Source: an uncultured Sutterella sp.
GTDB lineage: Bacteria; Pseudomonadota; Gammaproteobacteria; Burkholderiales; Burkholderiaceae_F
Reading direction: 5' to 3'
DNA length: 8,277 nt
NCBI GenBank assembly: GCA_902477615.1
Contig: CABSHY010000048.1
Span: forward strand, 1 to 8,277
Part shown: one piece after another, positions 6,808-8,277 of the stretch
Layout of the letters: the number at the start of each line of letters is the position of its first letter
How positions within the stretch are numbered: position 1 is the stretch's first letter
Translations under genes and position numbers: made by a program
Notes under the pieces: generated by a model
Database searches by the model: none
What the model was told of the DNA's origin: nothing
The model's input: the letters and a program-made list of their open reading frames with translations, nothing else

Positions 6808-8127
6808 TTAAGAATTAATTGCCTCGCTTGCCACATCTTTGAACTGATCAATTGCGTACAACGGCAAATTAACGAGCCATTCTTCTTTTTTGTAGTCAGC
6901 CATAGAAGTTCGGATGGCAATTTCAGGTGCGAATTTTTCTTGATAGATTTTTAAACTCTTGGCTCTAAGGTTTACTTCAGCCTTTACTTCCAATGGAACA
7001 ATTGATTGACCGGTATAAACGACAAAGTCAATCTCGCAAGAGCCTCTATCGTTAGTGAAATAGTAAAGATGCAACTCTTCGAGAGTTTTTAGCTGCTGAC
7101 AAACGTACTGTTCAGTAAGAGCCCCTTTGAACTCAACAAAAAGGTCATTCCCGTCAAGTAAAGAGTGTTGGCTAAGTCCTGCTAAACAACCAAGAAGTCC
7201 GACATCAACAAAAAATAATTTAAAGGCCTTTAAATCCTCGTAGGCACGCAGTGGAATACCTGACTTATTGACTCGATTGATTTTATGGATAAGGCCGCAG
7301 TCGCTAAGCCACATAAGAGCCATCTCGTAGTCCTTCGCTCGTGCGCCTTCGCGAATCAGGCTGTAGATAAACTTTTTATTGTCTTTCGCTAACTGTGAAG
7401 GAATGCTATTCCAAAGCATGCGAAGTCTCGGAACAATTGCATTTGGGGCGTGTTTAGAAAAGTCCTGTTCGTAGGCTGTCAGAATTCGTTTTTGAATGCC
7501 ACGAACCTCGTTAAAGTCTTTGTTTTCAGCAAAGTTTCGTACCGCTTCGGGCATACCACCGACAAAGAAATAAAGCTTTAGAGCCTCTATGTAGGTTTTC
7601 TTGAAGGTAGTAATCATTTCAAAGTCTTTCGCATCAAGCAGTTGCGCAAAGCGCTCTTTGCCGATTGCTATTAAAAACTCTTTGAAAGAAAGAGGGTAGA
7701 GTTTTAGAAGATTGACTTTACCTACAGGAAAAGACGTGCCTGGGCGTACAGCGATGCCCGACAAAGAACCCGCACAGACAATGTGGTACTGAGGGGCGTT
7801 TTCGCAGAAATACTTAAGAGACGTCAACGCTCTCGGGACTTCTTGAACCTCATCGAAGATCAATAGCGTATTGTCTGGATCAATCTTTCGACCTGCATAC
7901 AGTTCCAATCCCATAATTAAGCGGTTGGTGTTCAGATCGGAAGCAAACAGCTCTGCCATTTTTGAGTTGGAATCAAAATTGACATAGATGGTATCTTGAT
8001 AAGCTTGACGCCCAAATTCTTTCATAAGCCACGATTTACCGACCTGACGATCGCCTTCAATAATCAAGGGCTTACGGTATTTGCTTTCTTTCCATTTAAA
8101 GAGTCTTTCAATCGCAATTCTGTACAT
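6808..8127 (-). CDS. AAA_14/DUF4143 family ATPase
   Basis: This protein of about 439 residues belongs to a widespread bacterial and archaeal family of unknown function, often present in several diverged copies per genome. Counting from the upstream GTG, the AAA_14 ATPase domain shows Walker A GDRQVGKS (27-34), Walker B LLIFDEVQ (90-97), a sensor-like AGSLSG (121-126) and the family motifs YPLSF (146-150) and GGMPEAV (192-198). The C-terminal DUF4143 part carries E341, EIDFVV (367-372) and PLEVK (380-384), which fit the E...D...ExK pattern of PD-(D/E)XK nuclease folds. Subtract 2 from these numbers for the preferred ATG. I chose ATG 8127-8125 over GTG 8133 because AGAAGG lies 7 bases before the ATG but only 1 base before the GTG. 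The gene stands alone, convergent with endA, and three phased palindromes lie upstream. Nuclease activity is not established, and no cell role can be assigned. Confidence 0.9.
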   Translation of the reverse strand: MYRIAIERLFKWKESKYRKPLIIEGDRQVGKSWLMKEFGRQAYQDTIYVNFDSNSKMAELFASDLNTNRLIMGLELYAGRKIDPDNTLLIFDEVQEVPRALTSLKYFCENAPQYHIVCAGSLSGIAVRPGTSFPVGKVNLLKLYPLSFKEFLIAIGKERFAQLLDAKDFEMITTFKKTYIEALKLYFFVGGMPEAVRNFAENKDFNEVRGIQKRILTAYEQDFSKHAPNAIVPRLRMLWNSIPSQLAKDNKKFIYSLIREGARAKDYEMALMWLSDCGLIHKINRVNKSGIPLRAYEDLKAFKLFFVDVGLLGCLAGLSQHSLLDGNDLFVEFKGALTEQYVCQQLKTLEELHLYYFTNDRGSCEIDFVVYTGQSIVPLEVKAEVNLRAKSLKIYQEKFAPEIAIRTSMADYKKEEWLVNLPLYAIDQFKDVASEAINS

Positions 8128-8134
8128 ACTCACA

Positions 8135-8140
8135 CCTTCT
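8135..8140 (-). promoter_or_regulatory. Ribosome binding site that decides the ATPase gene start
   Basis: AGAAGG on the minus strand is 7 bases from ATG 8127 and only 1 base from GTG 8133. The spacing favours the ATG and shortens the protein by two residues compared with the longest frame. Confidence 0.65.
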
Positions 8141-8148
8141 ATAATCGA

Positions 8149-8179
8149 ATTCTAGGTTGAGTATTTCATGGAATTACAA
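8149..8179 (-). promoter_or_regulatory. Possible promoter of the ATPase gene
   Basis: On the minus strand TAGAAT (8154-8149, 5 of 6 to TATAAT) lies 19 bases after TTGTAA (8179-8174, 4 of 6 to TTGACA). The spacer is longer than ideal. The -35 would fall within the first palindromic unit, so a factor bound to the array could affect the promoter. Confidence 0.28.
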
Positions 8180-8265
8180 AAAATACAACGAACTTTTGTT
8201 GTTTGACAACACTTTTTACAACGAAAAAGTGTTGTATCACTACATTTTTTACAACGAAAAAATGT
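8173..8265. repeat. Three palindromic units with fixed ACAACG centre, 33-bp period
   Basis: ACAACG occurs at 8185-8190, 8218-8223 and 8251-8256, exactly 33 bp apart. Each copy is flanked by complementary arms. Unit 2 has a perfect 12-bp stem (8206-8217 with 8224-8235). Unit 3 has a perfect 9-bp stem (8242-8250 with 8257-8265). Unit 1 is imperfect (ACAAAA 8176-8181 with TTTTGT 8194-8199). The arms differ between units but stay self-complementary. In units 1 and 2 ACAAC can also pair with the GTTGT 13 bases further on, an alternative fold. The array lies upstream of the minus-strand ATPase gene and may run on past the window. It could be a multi-site operator or a structured RNA; the sequence does not decide. 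Confidence 0.8.
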
Positions 8266-8277
8266 CGGAGTCCTTTG

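Noticed and set aside
8131..8133. GTG start for the DUF4143 ATPase gene
   Set aside because: The ribosome site AGAAGG is only 1 base away from the GTG but 7 bases from ATG 8127, which is the better start.
8173..8265. CRISPR array
   Set aside because: The 33-bp units have no unique spacers. The similarity is confined to a short centre with variable, self-complementary arms, and no cas genes are nearby.
8173..8265. Type III toxin-antitoxin RNA repeats (ToxI-like)
   Set aside because: The period is similar to ToxI repeats, but the units are not near-identical direct repeats. No ToxN-like toxin gene is visible, although the region beyond the right edge is unseen.

Overview
The window reads as a chromosomal segment of a proteobacterium with moderate GC content. 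The ClpB sequence most resembles the Burkholderiales type as I remember it. Together with the modest GC content and a DUF4143-type ATPase, this suggests a gut Sutterellaceae-like betaproteobacterium. That placement is inference, because no rRNA or other marker gene is present.

Layout from left to right. Positions 1-2477 hold the clpB disaggregase gene, cut at its 5' end by the window edge and closed by a very clean UUCG-loop terminator (2501-2533). Positions 2549-2828 hold a promoter followed by a lysine-class riboswitch. It has an aptamer (2587-2750), an intrinsic terminator with eight T's (2801-2828) and an antiterminator that shares the 3' strand of helix P1. Positions 2857-5873 form a two-gene operon: a LAT/SteT-like APC amino acid permease and, overlapping it by one base (TAATG), a YtcJ-like metal-dependent amidohydrolase. 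A hairpin terminator (5897-5934) closes it. Positions 5981-6713 encode a periplasmic endonuclease I (EndA family). Its signal peptide and mature domain lie in different frames because of one extra base near 6038. Positions 6808-8127 on the minus strand encode an AAA_14/DUF4143 ATPase, convergent with endA across a hairpin at 6754-6785. Just upstream of it, at the right edge, lie three palindromic units with an invariant ACAACG centre, spaced exactly 33 bp apart.

The main biological story is the riboswitch operon. Rising lysine should close P1, release the terminator and switch off both an amino acid importer or exchanger and an amidohydrolase. The simplest reading is a salvage system that imports a lysine-related compound, possibly N-blocked, and hydrolyses it. 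The actual substrate cannot be read from the sequence. Parts of the riboswitch junction differ from the consensus as I recall it, so altered ligand recognition is possible. The second point worth attention is the phased palindrome array at the right edge, whose arms change while staying self-complementary.
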